Positions 8,686-17,833 of a stretch of 64,000 nt of DNA are shown here, one piece after another. This DNA comes from Croceibacterium xixiisoli (GTDB lineage: Bacteria; Pseudomonadota; Alphaproteobacteria; Sphingomonadales; Sphingomonadaceae). The stretch spans positions 1 through 64,000 of the forward strand of contig NZ_WTYJ01000002.1 in assembly GCF_009827305.1 (NCBI RefSeq). The letters are read 5' to 3'. The position numbers and the translations under genes were made by a program. Within the stretch, counting starts at the first letter, position 1. Each line of letters starts with the position of its first letter. The notes under the pieces were generated by a model. It did not search any database. It had not been told where the DNA came from and was given only the letters and a program-made list of their open reading frames with translations.

Positions 8686-9264
8686 TCAGGTGTCTGGGGG
8701 CCCAGAATAAACACGTTCCACCGGCAGCATACTTTTCGCCTGTTCGAGTTCCCCTGCCTTGACGCGATCATGGATCGCATGCGCAAGCGGGGTGACCTCG
8801 GTAATGCGGACGATCCATTCGTGCACGTAATGGGCAACCGCTTCGCCGCCGATGCCAATCTGGATGGCACGATAGGGCTGCGGCTGCAGATGCAGGTCTC
8901 GTTCCGGATCCCACTGGACGCGGACAGGATGGCCAGCCTTGTGCGCCTGCCATTCGGCCTCGCTCATGCCCGGGTCTGCATGGCTGGAACAGCTGTGGGC
9001 CAATGCCCATGCGAAACCGGTGTGAGTGATGTCGATCGCCAGAATGCGGTTCTGCCCGGCATCCTTGAATCCCCAACCGGAGCGATACATCATCCACAGG
9101 AACGATGGCTTGATCCATGTCATGCGGGTCATGCTGAAAGGTGGGGAGACGAATCTGCCGGCGGTTAATGCTGAATCGGCAATCGCATCATTGTAGGCTT
9201 GGTAAACGCGAATGGTCTGCGCATCGAATTGGGCGCGAATTTGCTTGTTGTCTGTCTGGTTCAT
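8686..9264 (-). CDS. DUF4291 family protein
   Basis: A 192-residue soluble protein. IRAQFDAQTIRVYQAYN near the N-terminus, then GRFVSPPFSMTRMTWIKPSFLWMMYRSGW and RILAIDITHTGFAWAL, are the near-invariant core of DUF4291. The family is found across bacteria and fungi; its biochemical role is unknown. The gene converges on the TauE/SafE permease gene, 23 bases from its end, and appears to be a single-gene unit. Confidence 0.92.
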   Translation of the reverse strand: MNQTDNKQIRAQFDAQTIRVYQAYNDAIADSALTAGRFVSPPFSMTRMTWIKPSFLWMMYRSGWGFKDAGQNRILAIDITHTGFAWALAHSCSSHADPGMSEAEWQAHKAGHPVRVQWDPERDLHLQPQPYRAIQIGIGGEAVAHYVHEWIVRITEVTPLAHAIHDRVKAGELEQAKSMLPVERVYSGPPDT

Positions 9265-9338
9265 TCAGGCGCGCGAATAGCAGATGTCGTCGTGCGGGGT
9301 AAGGCCATGCACGTGTCGGTCTGACCGAGACCGTTCGT

Positions 9339-9415
9339 CCTGAGCCCGTCGAAGGACAGCCACCGTGGCTTGCCACAGGTTCTGCCTACCCTTCGACGGG
9401 CTCAGGGTGAGCGGA
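9339..9415. repeat. inverted 17-bp repeat pair, copies of a dispersed element
   Basis: CCTGAGCCCGTCGAAGG at 9339-9355 and its exact reverse complement at 9390-9406 form a 17-bp stem separated by 34 bases; the right arm extends with GGTGAGCGG to 9415. The same 17-mer recurs at 50175-50191 and degenerate copies lie at 50112 and 52745. It sits between the DUF4291 gene start and the hydrolase gene. Confidence 0.85.
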
Positions 9416-9532
9416 AGTGGTGAAAGGGGGCTTGAGAACCGGGTTCGGCGACTGCCCATTGACTCGCCCTGCCGCTGCCGGTTGATTGGCGTGCACCAGG
9501 CGAAAACGCCGGCACTTCCATGGAGAGACCCG

Positions 9533-10231
9533 ATGCATGCGATCCAGCTTGATCCGCAACTTGTGACCCGGTTGACGCAGCAGCGGGGCGGGCAACTGCA
9601 TGTGATCGGGGATGTCGATCCGCGCCGCACTGCGCATATCGTGGTCGATATGCAGAACGGCTTCCTCGAACCCGGCGCGCCGGTGGAGGTGCCGATGGCG
9701 CGGGAGATCGTGCCGGCCGTGAACCGCATCAGCGGCGCCGCGCGCCGGGCCGGGGCGCGGAACTATTTCCTTCATTTCACCACTCCGGTGGGCGATCTGG
9801 CCGGCTGGTCGGTGTTCTACGGCCGATCGCCAGAGGACGTCAGCCGCGAACATCAGGCTGCCTTCACCCCCGGTGCACATGGCTGGCAGTTGTGGCCGCA
9901 GATCGACTTTGCCGAAGGGGTGGATCGTCAGGTGGAAAAGCGCCGCTTTGGCGCCTTCGTCCCGGGCACCTGCAATCTCCACGCGCAATTGCAGGCTGCC
10001 GGGATCGACACGCTGATCATCAGCGGCACGTTGACCAACTGCTGCTGCGAAACCACCGCGCGAGAGGCAATGCAGCTGAATTACCGTGTGATCTTCGCCA
10101 GCGATGCCAATGCTGCGCTCAGCGATGCCGAGCACAATGCCACGCTGAACAATATGCTGTTTCTGTTCGCCGATGTGCGCCCGGCGGATGAGATCGTCGG
10201 CCTGCTGGAAGGGGCCAGCGTGCGCGACTGA
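9533..10231 (+). CDS. isochorismatase-family cysteine hydrolase (RutB-like)
   Basis: A 232-residue soluble enzyme of the isochorismatase fold. The catalytic triad is visible: Asp39 in HIVVDMQNGF, Lys136 in QVEKRRFGAF, and Cys171 in SGTLTNCCCETTAREA. The T-N-x-C-x-E arrangement is that of ureidoacrylate amidohydrolase (RutB) and other amidases of the family rather than of true isochorismatase. The frame is open well upstream; GGAGAGA six bases before the ATG at 9533 sets the start. No pyrimidine-degradation genes adjoin, so the substrate is unassigned. Confidence 0.85.
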   Translation: MHAIQLDPQLVTRLTQQRGGQLHVIGDVDPRRTAHIVVDMQNGFLEPGAPVEVPMAREIVPAVNRISGAARRAGARNYFLHFTTPVGDLAGWSVFYGRSPEDVSREHQAAFTPGAHGWQLWPQIDFAEGVDRQVEKRRFGAFVPGTCNLHAQLQAAGIDTLIISGTLTNCCCETTAREAMQLNYRVIFASDANAALSDAEHNATLNNMLFLFADVRPADEIVGLLEGASVRD

Positions 10232-10238
10232 TATTGGT

Positions 10239-12068
10239 TCAGGCGCTTTCGGGTTCAGCTCCCTCTAGCACGTTTGCCAGGCTGTTCAGCACCTGCCGGG
10301 CGTCGAACGGCTTGCCCACCAGCGGAGCCTGATCGTGGCCCGCGGGCAGGTTTTCCCGTCCATATCCGCTGACGAAGATGAAGGGGATGCCGCGATCGCG
10401 CAGGGCATCGGCGACCGGGCCGACCGGTTCGCCGTGCAGATTGCCGTCGAGCAGAGCGGCGGCAATGTCCGTCCGGTCGATGCACCGCATGGCCGAATTG
10501 GTATCCGAAGCGATGGCGGCGATGCTGCCGCCCCCGTCTTCGATGATGCCGGTCAGTTCCATCGCCAGCAAGGGTTCGTCCTCGACCACCAGAATGCTCT
10601 GCCCGGAAAGGATCATTTCAGATCCAGCGGGCTCTGCCGTCTCCGGCTGAGGCGCAAGTTCCACTGGCTGTTCGCGTTCCATGCCCGGGCGCGGGGTGGC
10701 GAGATAGGGCAGGGTCATGCGCCAGTGGATCCCCTCGGCACCATAGGTTGCCACGGCATTGCCGCCATCGGCCTGCAGGCTGCGTTCGATCAATGCTGTT
10801 CCGAAACCGCGATGGCTGGCGGCTGCCGCAGGCGGTCCGCCACGCTCGATCCAGTCCATTTCCAGCATGTTGTCGGCCACATGCCAGTTCAGGCTGACGG
10901 TGCCGCTCGACTGCGACAGGGCACCATATTTATGCGCATTGGTAACCAGTTCATGCAGCACCAGCGCCAGATGCAATGCCGGTTCCGGTGGCAATTCGAC
11001 ATCGGGACCGCTGGTCAGGAAGCGATCGGCGGAAAAGGCGCCGATCGCGGTTTGCCCAGCGATCAGATCCGCCAGCCGCGCACCCTGCCAGGTGGCGCTG
11101 CTCAGCAGCGAATGGGCATTGGCCAGCGCATGAATCCGGCCCAGGAATGTCGGGGCGAAGTCGGATGGGCCGGTCGAGCGGCGGAGCGATTGCTGGGCGA
11201 TGGCCTGCACCGATGCCAAAGTGTTCTTCACCCGATGGTTCAGTTCCCCGACCAGCAGCCGCTGAGTTTCTTCCGCGCGCATCCGGTCGGTCACGTTCAG
11301 GATCTGCAGATTGACGGAAATCAGCCGGCCGGCCTCGTTCCTCAGGGCGGAACAATAGCATTCGCAATCCAGCGTATAACCTTCGGCCGTGACGAACCGC
11401 AGCAGCCGGGTTTCCCGATTGGCATCGTCGGCGATCATTGCCTTCATCAGGGCATCGAAATCACTGGCGCTGGCGGGCGAAGGCCATTGCACCTGCGATG
11501 CGCCAAACCCGCAAACTTCCGCCGATCGCCAGCCGAACATCCGTTCCGCCCCTTTCGACCAGGCGATGATCCGCTGCCGATGGTCGATCTCGACAATGGC
11601 GAGTGGCGAATTGTCGCTATGCGCGCGCAGCCGGGCCAGCGCGGCGGCGTGATCGTCCCGCTGCTGCGCCAGTTCCCTGCGCTGGCGGTACAGTTCGATG
11701 AACACTGCAACCTTGTTGCGCAGGATCTGCGCATCGAGCGGTTTCAGCAGATAGTCGACCGCGCCTGCCTCATAGCCGCGAAACTTGCGCCGTTCATCGG
11801 TCGCCACGGCGGTCAGGAAGATGATCGGCACGCGGCGGGTGCGTTCGGTGCCGCGCATGAATTCTGCCAGTTCGAACCCGTCCATGCCGGGCATCTGCAC
11901 ATCCAGCAGGGCCAGCGCGACGTCATGGATCAGCAGCAGTTCCAGCGCCTCGACGCCGGAGCGGGCGGTCAGCAGTTCGACCCCGTCCTGCTGCAGCAGG
12001 GCGTCAAGTGCGGCGAGATTTTCGGGCACGTCATCGACGGCCAGGATGCGAACCACATCACGCTCCAT
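10239..12068 (-). CDS. REC-PAS-HWE kinase-REC hybrid signalling protein
   Basis: A 609-residue cytoplasmic protein. An N-terminal receiver (about 5-125; LLDVQMPGMDG, K in LLKPLD) is followed by a short coiled coil, a PAS domain (about 150-265), an HWE-family kinase core with the phospho-acceptor in LVGELNHRVKNTLASV (about 270-285), an N box ELVTNAHKYGAL and the W-x-E motif DWIERGG, and a C-terminal receiver (about 490-605) with LLDGNLHGEPV and KPFD. HWE kinases are abundant in alphaproteobacteria, often in general stress or light responses. It overlaps the CheR gene by 11 bases, so the two are translationally coupled. No transmembrane segment is present. Confidence 0.93.
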   Translation of the reverse strand: MERDVVRILAVDDVPENLAALDALLQQDGVELLTARSGVEALELLLIHDVALALLDVQMPGMDGFELAEFMRGTERTRRVPIIFLTAVATDERRKFRGYEAGAVDYLLKPLDAQILRNKVAVFIELYRQRRELAQQRDDHAAALARLRAHSDNSPLAIVEIDHRQRIIAWSKGAERMFGWRSAEVCGFGASQVQWPSPASASDFDALMKAMIADDANRETRLLRFVTAEGYTLDCECYCSALRNEAGRLISVNLQILNVTDRMRAEETQRLLVGELNHRVKNTLASVQAIAQQSLRRSTGPSDFAPTFLGRIHALANAHSLLSSATWQGARLADLIAGQTAIGAFSADRFLTSGPDVELPPEPALHLALVLHELVTNAHKYGALSQSSGTVSLNWHVADNMLEMDWIERGGPPAAAASHRGFGTALIERSLQADGGNAVATYGAEGIHWRMTLPYLATPRPGMEREQPVELAPQPETAEPAGSEMILSGQSILVVEDEPLLAMELTGIIEDGGGSIAAIASDTNSAMRCIDRTDIAAALLDGNLHGEPVGPVADALRDRGIPFIFVSGYGRENLPAGHDQAPLVGKPFDARQVLNSLANVLEGAEPESA

Positions 12069-12930
12069 CGCGCGGTTCCTCCATGGTCAGCGTGTTGCGG
12101 CGGTATATCTTCTCGTTTTCGGCGAAATCGGTGAAGCCGGGCCAGCAGGCCGAAAAGCGCAGCGTTTCCTTGGCGCCCAGGCCGAGAAACCCGCCCCGGA
12201 CCAGCGATTTGCCGAACAGGCCCAGCGCCCGATCCTGCAGATCACGATCGAAATAGATCAGCACATTGCGGCTGGAGACCAGCTGCACCTCGGAAAAGAC
12301 CTCGTCACTGGCCAGATTGTGTTCGGCGAACACGGCACGACGGCGCAGCGATTTGTCGAACACCGCCGCGCCATAACCGGCCGTATAGTAATCGGACAGG
12401 GACGTGCGCCCGCCGGACAGCCGATGGTTTTCGCTGAACTGGGCAATGCGGTCGAGATCGTAGATCCCGGCTTCGGCCTTGCTCAGCGCGGCCGGGCTGA
12501 TGTCGGTGCAATAGAAGATCGTGCGGTCTTCCAGCCCCTCTTCCCGAAACAGGATCGCGAGCGAATAGAATTCTTCCCCATTGGCGCAGCCAGCGATCCA
12601 CACCTTGAGCGAGGGGTAGGTGCGCAGATGGGGGATGACCTGCTGCCGCAATGCCAGGAAATAGGATGGATCGCGGAACATCTCGCTGACCTGAATGGTA
12701 AGGAAACCCATCAGATCGGCAAAATCGGCCGGGCTGCGCAGGATGCGGTGCTGCAGGTGTGACAGGCTGGGCAGGCCGAGCCGAGCCTGCGCGCGCGCCA
12801 TGCGGCGGTGCAGGGATGATCGCGAATAGCCACGGAAATCATAATGATACTGCCGCCAGATCGCCTCCAGCAGCAGATCGAGTTCGATTTCTTCGTGCGG
12901 TTCGAAGGTTTCGATCAACGCGGCATCCAT
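12058..12930 (-). CDS. CheR-type protein-glutamate O-methyltransferase
   Basis: A 290-residue protein with the two CheR parts: an N-terminal helical domain (about 10-75; YSRSSLHRRMARAQARLG) and the SAM-dependent methyltransferase domain (about 80-285) with VWIAGCANGEEFYSLAI, YCTDISPAALSKAEAG and VSSRNVLIYF. GCANGEE is a version of the G-C-S/A-T/N-G-E-E motif of CheR. No chemoreceptor, CheA or CheB gene is nearby. Together with overlapping kinase genes on both sides it probably acts in a non-chemotactic module. It shares 16 bases with the upstream hybrid kinase and 11 with the downstream one. Confidence 0.93.
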   Translation of the reverse strand: MDAALIETFEPHEEIELDLLLEAIWRQYHYDFRGYSRSSLHRRMARAQARLGLPSLSHLQHRILRSPADFADLMGFLTIQVSEMFRDPSYFLALRQQVIPHLRTYPSLKVWIAGCANGEEFYSLAILFREEGLEDRTIFYCTDISPAALSKAEAGIYDLDRIAQFSENHRLSGGRTSLSDYYTAGYGAAVFDKSLRRRAVFAEHNLASDEVFSEVQLVSSRNVLIYFDRDLQDRALGLFGKSLVRGGFLGLGAKETLRFSACWPGFTDFAENEKIYRRNTLTMEEPRDGA

Positions 12931-15900
12931 ACCCGCACCAGGCTCAGCAGCTTGTCGACGTCGAGCGGCTTGGCCAGATAGTCATTGGCCCCGGCATTCA
13001 GGCAATCATGCTGGTCGCGTTCCATCGCCTTGGCAGTCAGCGCAATGATCGGCAGATCCTGCGCCCAGCTGCGCGAACGGATTTCCCGCGTGGCGGTCAG
13101 CCCGTCCATTTCCGGCATCATCACATCCATCAGCACCAGATCGACCGGTTCGGCCGTGCCGTTTTCGGATTCGTCAAGCAGGCGCAGCGCCTCCACCCCG
13201 TTGCGGGCGATGCGGACATCCACGCCATGGGGTTCGAGCACGCTCGAGAGGGCATAGATATTGCGGATGTCGTCTTCGACCACCAGCACGCGGCGCCCTT
13301 CCAGGGTGGCATCGCGGTTGAGCGATTTGACGATCAACTGCTGCTGCGGCTCGGGCAATTCGGACACCACCTGATGCAGGAACAGCGTCACCTCATCCAG
13401 CAGCCGTTCGGGCGATTTGGCGCCCTTGACGATGATCGACTTGGAATATTTGCGCAGCCGCAGTTCTTCGTCGGGCGACAGGTCGCGGCCGGTGTAGACG
13501 ATCACCGGAGGGAAGCCGACGCTTTCATCCCCGCTCAGTCGTTCAAGCAGATCCAGCCCCGATGCGTCGGGCAGGTTCAGATCCAGCACCATGCAATCGA
13601 ACGTGTCCAGACCCAGCAGTTCGAAGCACTGCGTGGCCGAATGCGCTTCCACGGTTTCGACATCGCGCGAGGCCAGCAGCAGGCGCACGCTTTCGGCCTG
13701 CTGGGCGTCATCTTCCACCACCAGCACGCGGCGCATGCGCTGCGCCATGCGCGCTTCCAGCCCTTCGAGCATGTCGACCAGCTGTTCGCGTCGCACGGGC
13801 TTGAACAGATAGCCGATTGCGCCGCCGGACAGGGCGGCCTGGCTGTCATCATCGACCGACACCACATGCACGGGGATATGGCGCGTGCGCACGTCGCGCT
13901 TGATCCGGTCGAGCACCGACAGGCCGGTGTGATCGGGCAGGTTCATGTCCAGGATCACCGCGCTGGGCAGATATTGCCGCGCCAGCAGCGCGCCTTCATC
14001 GGCGGTGCCGGCGATCAGGCATTCGAAGCCCTGCTCATGCGCCAGATCGCACAGAATGCGGGCGAAGACCGGATCATCCTCCACGATCAGGATCACGCGG
14101 CTGTCCCCGCTCAAACGTTCCCGGTCGTCTTCGGGAATGGCGCCCGGGCGGCGCAGCGCGGGGCCGGCGTTGGAAGGTTGCGGGCGCGCGATCGTCGGAG
14201 TGGGCGATGACAGGCGCTTTGGTTCGGATGGCTGAACGCTGCCCGGTTCGAACCGTTCGGGCAGGATGACGGAAAAGGCACTGCCTTTGCCCTCCTGACT
14301 TTCGACCACGACATCGCCGCCCAGCAGCCGCGCCAGTTCGCGGGAAATCGAAAGGCCCAGTCCGGTTCCGCCATATTTGCGGCTGATCGTGCCATCGGCC
14401 TGGCGGAAGGCTTCGAAGATCGCGTCATGCTGATCGGCCGGGATGCCCACGCCGGTGTCGCGCACGATGAAGGCAATCCGCCCGTCATCCTGCCGCGCCG
14501 TGCTCAGCGTCACCTCGCCGCGCTCGGTGAATTTGATCGCGTTGGACAGGAAATTCTTCAGCACCTGTTCCAGCCGCTGCTGATCGGTGTCGATCTCCTC
14601 TGCATCGGCGCTCGCCTCTATCGCGAAACCGATGCCCTTGCTGGCGGCGGCGGGGCCGAAAACGGCGCGCATCTTTTCCAGCATCGGCTGGATGCGCATC
14701 CGGCGTGGCTGCAACTCCAGCTTGCCGGCCTCGATCTTGGAGATATCGAGAATGTCGTTGATCAGGGTCAGCAGATCATTGCCCGATGTCTCGATCGTCT
14801 GGGCATGGCGGACCTGTTCGGAGCTGAGATTGCCGGCGCGGTTTTCGGCCAGCAGTCGGGCCATGATCAGCAGCGAGTTGAGCGGTGTGCGCAGTTCATG
14901 GCTCATATTCGCCAGGAATTCGGATTTATAGCGGCTGGCGGTTTCCAGCTCGCTCGCCTGCGCGCGCAGGGATGCCTGGGTGCGGGCCAGATCATCGCGC
15001 TGGGCTTCCAACTCGCTGGTCTGTTCTTCCAGCTGGGCATTGCTCTGTTCCAGCTCGCTCTGCTGGGTTTCGAGCCGTGCGGCGGTGTCCTGCAGCTGGC
15101 GGCTCTGCGTTTCCAGCTCATCATTGTTGGCGCGCAGTTCCTCGCTCTGCGTCTGCAATTCCTCTGCCTGTTGCTGGGTTTCTTCCAGCAATTCACGCAG
15201 CCGCGCCCGGTATTTGCCGGATCGGATGGACACGCCCAGCTGGCCGGAAATGCGATCAAACAGTCCTTCGGCATCGGCCAGCCGGTCTTGCGGCAGGCCC
15301 AGCTCTATCACCCCGTTGACCGCACCATCGGCATAGGTGGTCGCCAGCAGCAGGGCAGGGGGCTTGGCCATGCCCAGAGCAGATCCGAAATAGAGATAAC
15401 CCTCAGGCACGGTGGTCAGGGTGAAATTGCGCCGATCGGCCACCGCCTGCCCCAACAACCCGTCGCCAACATCGAATTGTTCCGGGACGTCGGCATTGGC
15501 GGGTACGCCATAGGTTGCCTGGCGGCGAAAGCCTTCGCCATTGCGGATGAAGATCGCCCCGGCGCTGGCGCCCAGATAACCGCACAGGAATGTCAGCGCG
15601 CTGGCGCCCAGCCGATCCAGCGGCTGTTCCCCGCCGACCGCTTCAGCCAGGCCCAGCTGGCCGTTCTGCAGCCATTCTTCCCGCCGGATCGCCTGGCGGT
15701 TGCGGATGAAGTAGAAACCGATCGTGGCGATGATCCAGGCCACGCCCAGCCCAAGCCCGCGATTGATGATGGCGACTTCGGGAGCGATGCCTTCCGGGGC
15801 CAGCACAAAGCCCACCACGGTGAGGATCGTGGCCAGCCCAGCCACGATCAGGGGCACCTGCGGTCGCGCAGCGAGATAGGCCAGCACCGCCGGCAGCAGA

Positions 15901-16067
15901 TAGGCGACCCATACAGCCGTGCCGAGGGGGAAGGCGATGTCCGCCAGAAACGGCGCCAGCAAAAGCACTGCCAGCGCCGGGTAAAGCAGCTGTGCCTGGA
16001 GCCTTGTCAAAGTTGCAGCTGACTTCGTGCCGGCCTTTGCAACGGCCGGTGTTTGTAATTCGCGCAC
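12915..16067 (-). CDS. membrane hybrid histidine kinase with GAF and three receivers
   Basis: A 1050-residue protein. Four transmembrane helices (about 25-125) are followed by a GAF-like domain (about 140-285), a long Gln/Glu-rich coiled coil (about 285-380), HisKA with phospho-acceptor in ANMSHELRTPLN (about 389), HATPase with AIKFTERGEV and YGGTGLGLSIS (about 510-575), then three receivers starting near 660, 780 and 925 (VEDDPVF, VEDDAQQ, VEDDIRN; LDMNLPD, LDLNLPD, MDVMMPEMDG). It starts with GTG behind GGGGAATTTC. First gene of a three-gene overlapping operon with CheR and the HWE kinase; the phosphorelay partners are probably those neighbours. Confidence 0.94.
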   Translation of the reverse strand: MRELQTPAVAKAGTKSAATLTRLQAQLLYPALAVLLLAPFLADIAFPLGTAVWVAYLLPAVLAYLAARPQVPLIVAGLATILTVVGFVLAPEGIAPEVAIINRGLGLGVAWIIATIGFYFIRNRQAIRREEWLQNGQLGLAEAVGGEQPLDRLGASALTFLCGYLGASAGAIFIRNGEGFRRQATYGVPANADVPEQFDVGDGLLGQAVADRRNFTLTTVPEGYLYFGSALGMAKPPALLLATTYADGAVNGVIELGLPQDRLADAEGLFDRISGQLGVSIRSGKYRARLRELLEETQQQAEELQTQSEELRANNDELETQSRQLQDTAARLETQQSELEQSNAQLEEQTSELEAQRDDLARTQASLRAQASELETASRYKSEFLANMSHELRTPLNSLLIMARLLAENRAGNLSSEQVRHAQTIETSGNDLLTLINDILDISKIEAGKLELQPRRMRIQPMLEKMRAVFGPAAASKGIGFAIEASADAEEIDTDQQRLEQVLKNFLSNAIKFTERGEVTLSTARQDDGRIAFIVRDTGVGIPADQHDAIFEAFRQADGTISRKYGGTGLGLSISRELARLLGGDVVVESQEGKGSAFSVILPERFEPGSVQPSEPKRLSSPTPTIARPQPSNAGPALRRPGAIPEDDRERLSGDSRVILIVEDDPVFARILCDLAHEQGFECLIAGTADEGALLARQYLPSAVILDMNLPDHTGLSVLDRIKRDVRTRHIPVHVVSVDDDSQAALSGGAIGYLFKPVRREQLVDMLEGLEARMAQRMRRVLVVEDDAQQAESVRLLLASRDVETVEAHSATQCFELLGLDTFDCMVLDLNLPDASGLDLLERLSGDESVGFPPVIVYTGRDLSPDEELRLRKYSKSIIVKGAKSPERLLDEVTLFLHQVVSELPEPQQQLIVKSLNRDATLEGRRVLVVEDDIRNIYALSSVLEPHGVDVRIARNGVEALRLLDESENGTAEPVDLVLMDVMMPEMDGLTATREIRSRSWAQDLPIIALTAKAMERDQHDCLNAGANDYLAKPLDVDKLLSLVRVWMPR

Positions 16068-16093
16068 CTGAAATTCCCCGCCAATCGGGAAAG

Positions 16094-16118
16094 AACATGT
16101 TCGCTCCGCAAACGTTCC
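16094..16118 (-). promoter_or_regulatory. candidate EcfG-type (general stress) promoter
   Basis: On the minus strand GGAAC (16118-16114), 16 bases, then TGTT (16097-16094) resembles the alphaproteobacterial EcfG sigma consensus GGAAC-N16/17-CGTT with one mismatch in the -10. It would start transcription about 20 bases upstream of the GTG of the hybrid kinase gene. One short match by eye, so only a candidate. Confidence 0.35.
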
Positions 16119-16136
16119 CGCAAATGTTACATTTTT

Positions 16137-17345
16137 TTACGGGTCCATCAGGGCGCGCATTTCCCGGCCATCGGCGGCATTGGGCACCAGTTGCAGATAG
16201 GTGGCCAATTCCACGCGCGCCTCTGCCTTGCGACCGGCGCGGGCCAGGCTGACACCGAGATCGCGATAGACATCTGGACGGTTCAGCCCCTGCGCCATGG
16301 CTTCCCGATAATACTGCGCCGCGCTGGCGAAATCATCGTCCGCCCCGCGCATCCGATGCATCTCTGCCCGGGCATAAAGCAATTCGGCATCCCAGCCCTT
16401 GTGTGCGGCCAGCACCTTCAGCAAATATTCGGTCGCGCCGAATTCATTCTGCTGCACCAGCCCATCCAGCAGGCGCGCCATATGCGGCTTGAGCGCCTGA
16501 TAATGCGCGGCGATGCCCGGGTCTTCGTTGCCGTCATCATATTGGGCGGCCAGTTCGGTCAACCGGGCGCTACGCTGCCGGTCGCTCGGGTGCGTGTCAT
16601 AGAACCCTTCTTCCCCATCCTCGGCCGGGGCGGTGGGGCTTGAACCGCCCGCAGCCGCGCGTGCGGCGGCGACGGCATCGGCTTCCTCTATCTGATGCTG
16701 CCAGTTCCAGGCGGCGGCGGCACTGGGATAACGCGATGCCGCCAGATATTTCAGGCCCAGCTCATCGGCGGCGGCTTCCTGCGCGCGGTTGTAGCGGAAA
16801 TAGGATTTCAGCAGGGCGCGTTCCTTCTCCCGCTGCTGCTTGGCGCTGCCGCCCTTGCCCGAGCCGTCGTCCGTTTCGCGCGAAGCCATGGTGGCGCGCA
16901 CTTCCTTCATTCCGCCCAGGCCATGGCGCAATTCGAAATGAGCGAATTCATGCCCCAGAACCGCGCCCAGTTCCGCCTCGCTCCGGGTTCGCAGCAACAG
17001 CCCGGTCCACACGGTCATGGCACCATTGGCGGCCATCCCCGCATTCACGATCGGCTGATCGAGAACGTAGATCCGCACGGCGCCGCAGCGGTCCGCGCCG
17101 ACCGTTTCACACAGCACGCGGCGGACATAATCGTTGAGGGGCTGATCCCGCAGCAAATGAGGCGATTGCGCCAGTTCCCGTTCAAACTGGGCAGAAAACA
17201 TCCACAGATCCCGCTCGTCGCCGCTCTTGGGGGCGTAGGCCGGGGTATAGGGCGGCAGGGTAGGGGATTGGGCCATTGCCGGCACGAACAGGGCCATTCC
17301 CGCCAGGGCAGGTATCAATGCGGCGATCAGCGGACGCATGCGCAT
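16137..17345 (-). CDS. periplasmic M48-family metalloprotease with TPR tail (BepA-like)
   Basis: A 402-residue protein with a signal peptide ending near AMAQ (residue 26). The zinc protease core has H132-E-F-A-H136 in AVLGHEFAHFELRHG and a downstream glutamate in AQEAAADELG (about 185-195). A linker follows, then a C-terminal helical tetratricopeptide region (about 280-400; AEMHRMRGADDDFASAAQYYREAM). This layout is that of BepA/YfgC-like proteases, which check outer-membrane protein assembly in the periplasm. A DTHPSDRQRSARL motif, common in the family, is present. The gene lies just upstream of the signalling operon on the same strand. Confidence 0.9.
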   Translation of the reverse strand: MRMRPLIAALIPALAGMALFVPAMAQSPTLPPYTPAYAPKSGDERDLWMFSAQFERELAQSPHLLRDQPLNDYVRRVLCETVGADRCGAVRIYVLDQPIVNAGMAANGAMTVWTGLLLRTRSEAELGAVLGHEFAHFELRHGLGGMKEVRATMASRETDDGSGKGGSAKQQREKERALLKSYFRYNRAQEAAADELGLKYLAASRYPSAAAAWNWQHQIEEADAVAAARAAAGGSSPTAPAEDGEEGFYDTHPSDRQRSARLTELAAQYDDGNEDPGIAAHYQALKPHMARLLDGLVQQNEFGATEYLLKVLAAHKGWDAELLYARAEMHRMRGADDDFASAAQYYREAMAQGLNRPDVYRDLGVSLARAGRKAEARVELATYLQLVPNAADGREMRALMDP

Positions 17346-17539
17346 CAGAATGGTTTACCACCCCCGTCGTGTGTTTGTCCTGATGCTATAATAAACCTGT
17401 TACCGAATTCGGTTCCGGTGCGGCGGGAAGTTGGAAGGCTGCGATGCCCTGAAGGCTGATCCGACCGGCGAAAGCTCCAAGTCGATGCGCCGAAGCGCAG
17501 GGGCCGTAAAAAGGGGCGGCAGCCGCGCCCCTTCGGCAA

Positions 17540-17833
17540 TTACATCAGCTTGTCGATGGAGATCGACAGCGCGCCCGCCAGCAGGACGGCGGTGCCAGCC
17601 GCCGGCAGGCTGCCGCCCTGTTCCAGGCCGTCAATCTGCTGGTGGCAGATGCCCGATGCTTCCGCCAGCTGCGCCTGGGTCATGCCGCGATGTTCGCGAT
17701 AGACGCGAAACGGGCTTTCCCCGGCAACAAGTCGCTTGATGATACTGGCCGGAATCTGCCCGTCTGCGCAGGCAGCGAGCACGATCTTGTCCTGGTTCCG
17801 ACTCTGCGGTCTGTCTTCGGCGACCGTCGCCAT
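17540..17833 (-). CDS. small HTH (XRE-type) regulator
   Basis: A 97-residue protein. The C-terminal two-thirds is a Cro/C1 helix-turn-helix domain: PFRVYREHRGMTQAQLAEASGICHQQIDGLEQG, followed by LLAGALSISIDKLM. The N-terminal part (KIVLAACADGQIPASIIKRLVAGESP) is like that of antitoxins of RelB/HigA-fused type, in which a short lead-in precedes the HTH. No toxin gene is next to it. GAGAGGAC before the ATG supports the start. It is divergent from the iorA-like gene and could control it. Confidence 0.8.
   Translation of the reverse strand: MATVAEDRPQSRNQDKIVLAACADGQIPASIIKRLVAGESPFRVYREHRGMTQAQLAEASGICHQQIDGLEQGGSLPAAGTAVLLAGALSISIDKLM

Noticed and set aside
10335-16022. Long plus-strand frames (10335-12134, 14427-16022) opposite the kinase genes
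   Set aside because: Shadows of GC-rich genes with strong two-component motifs on the minus strand.
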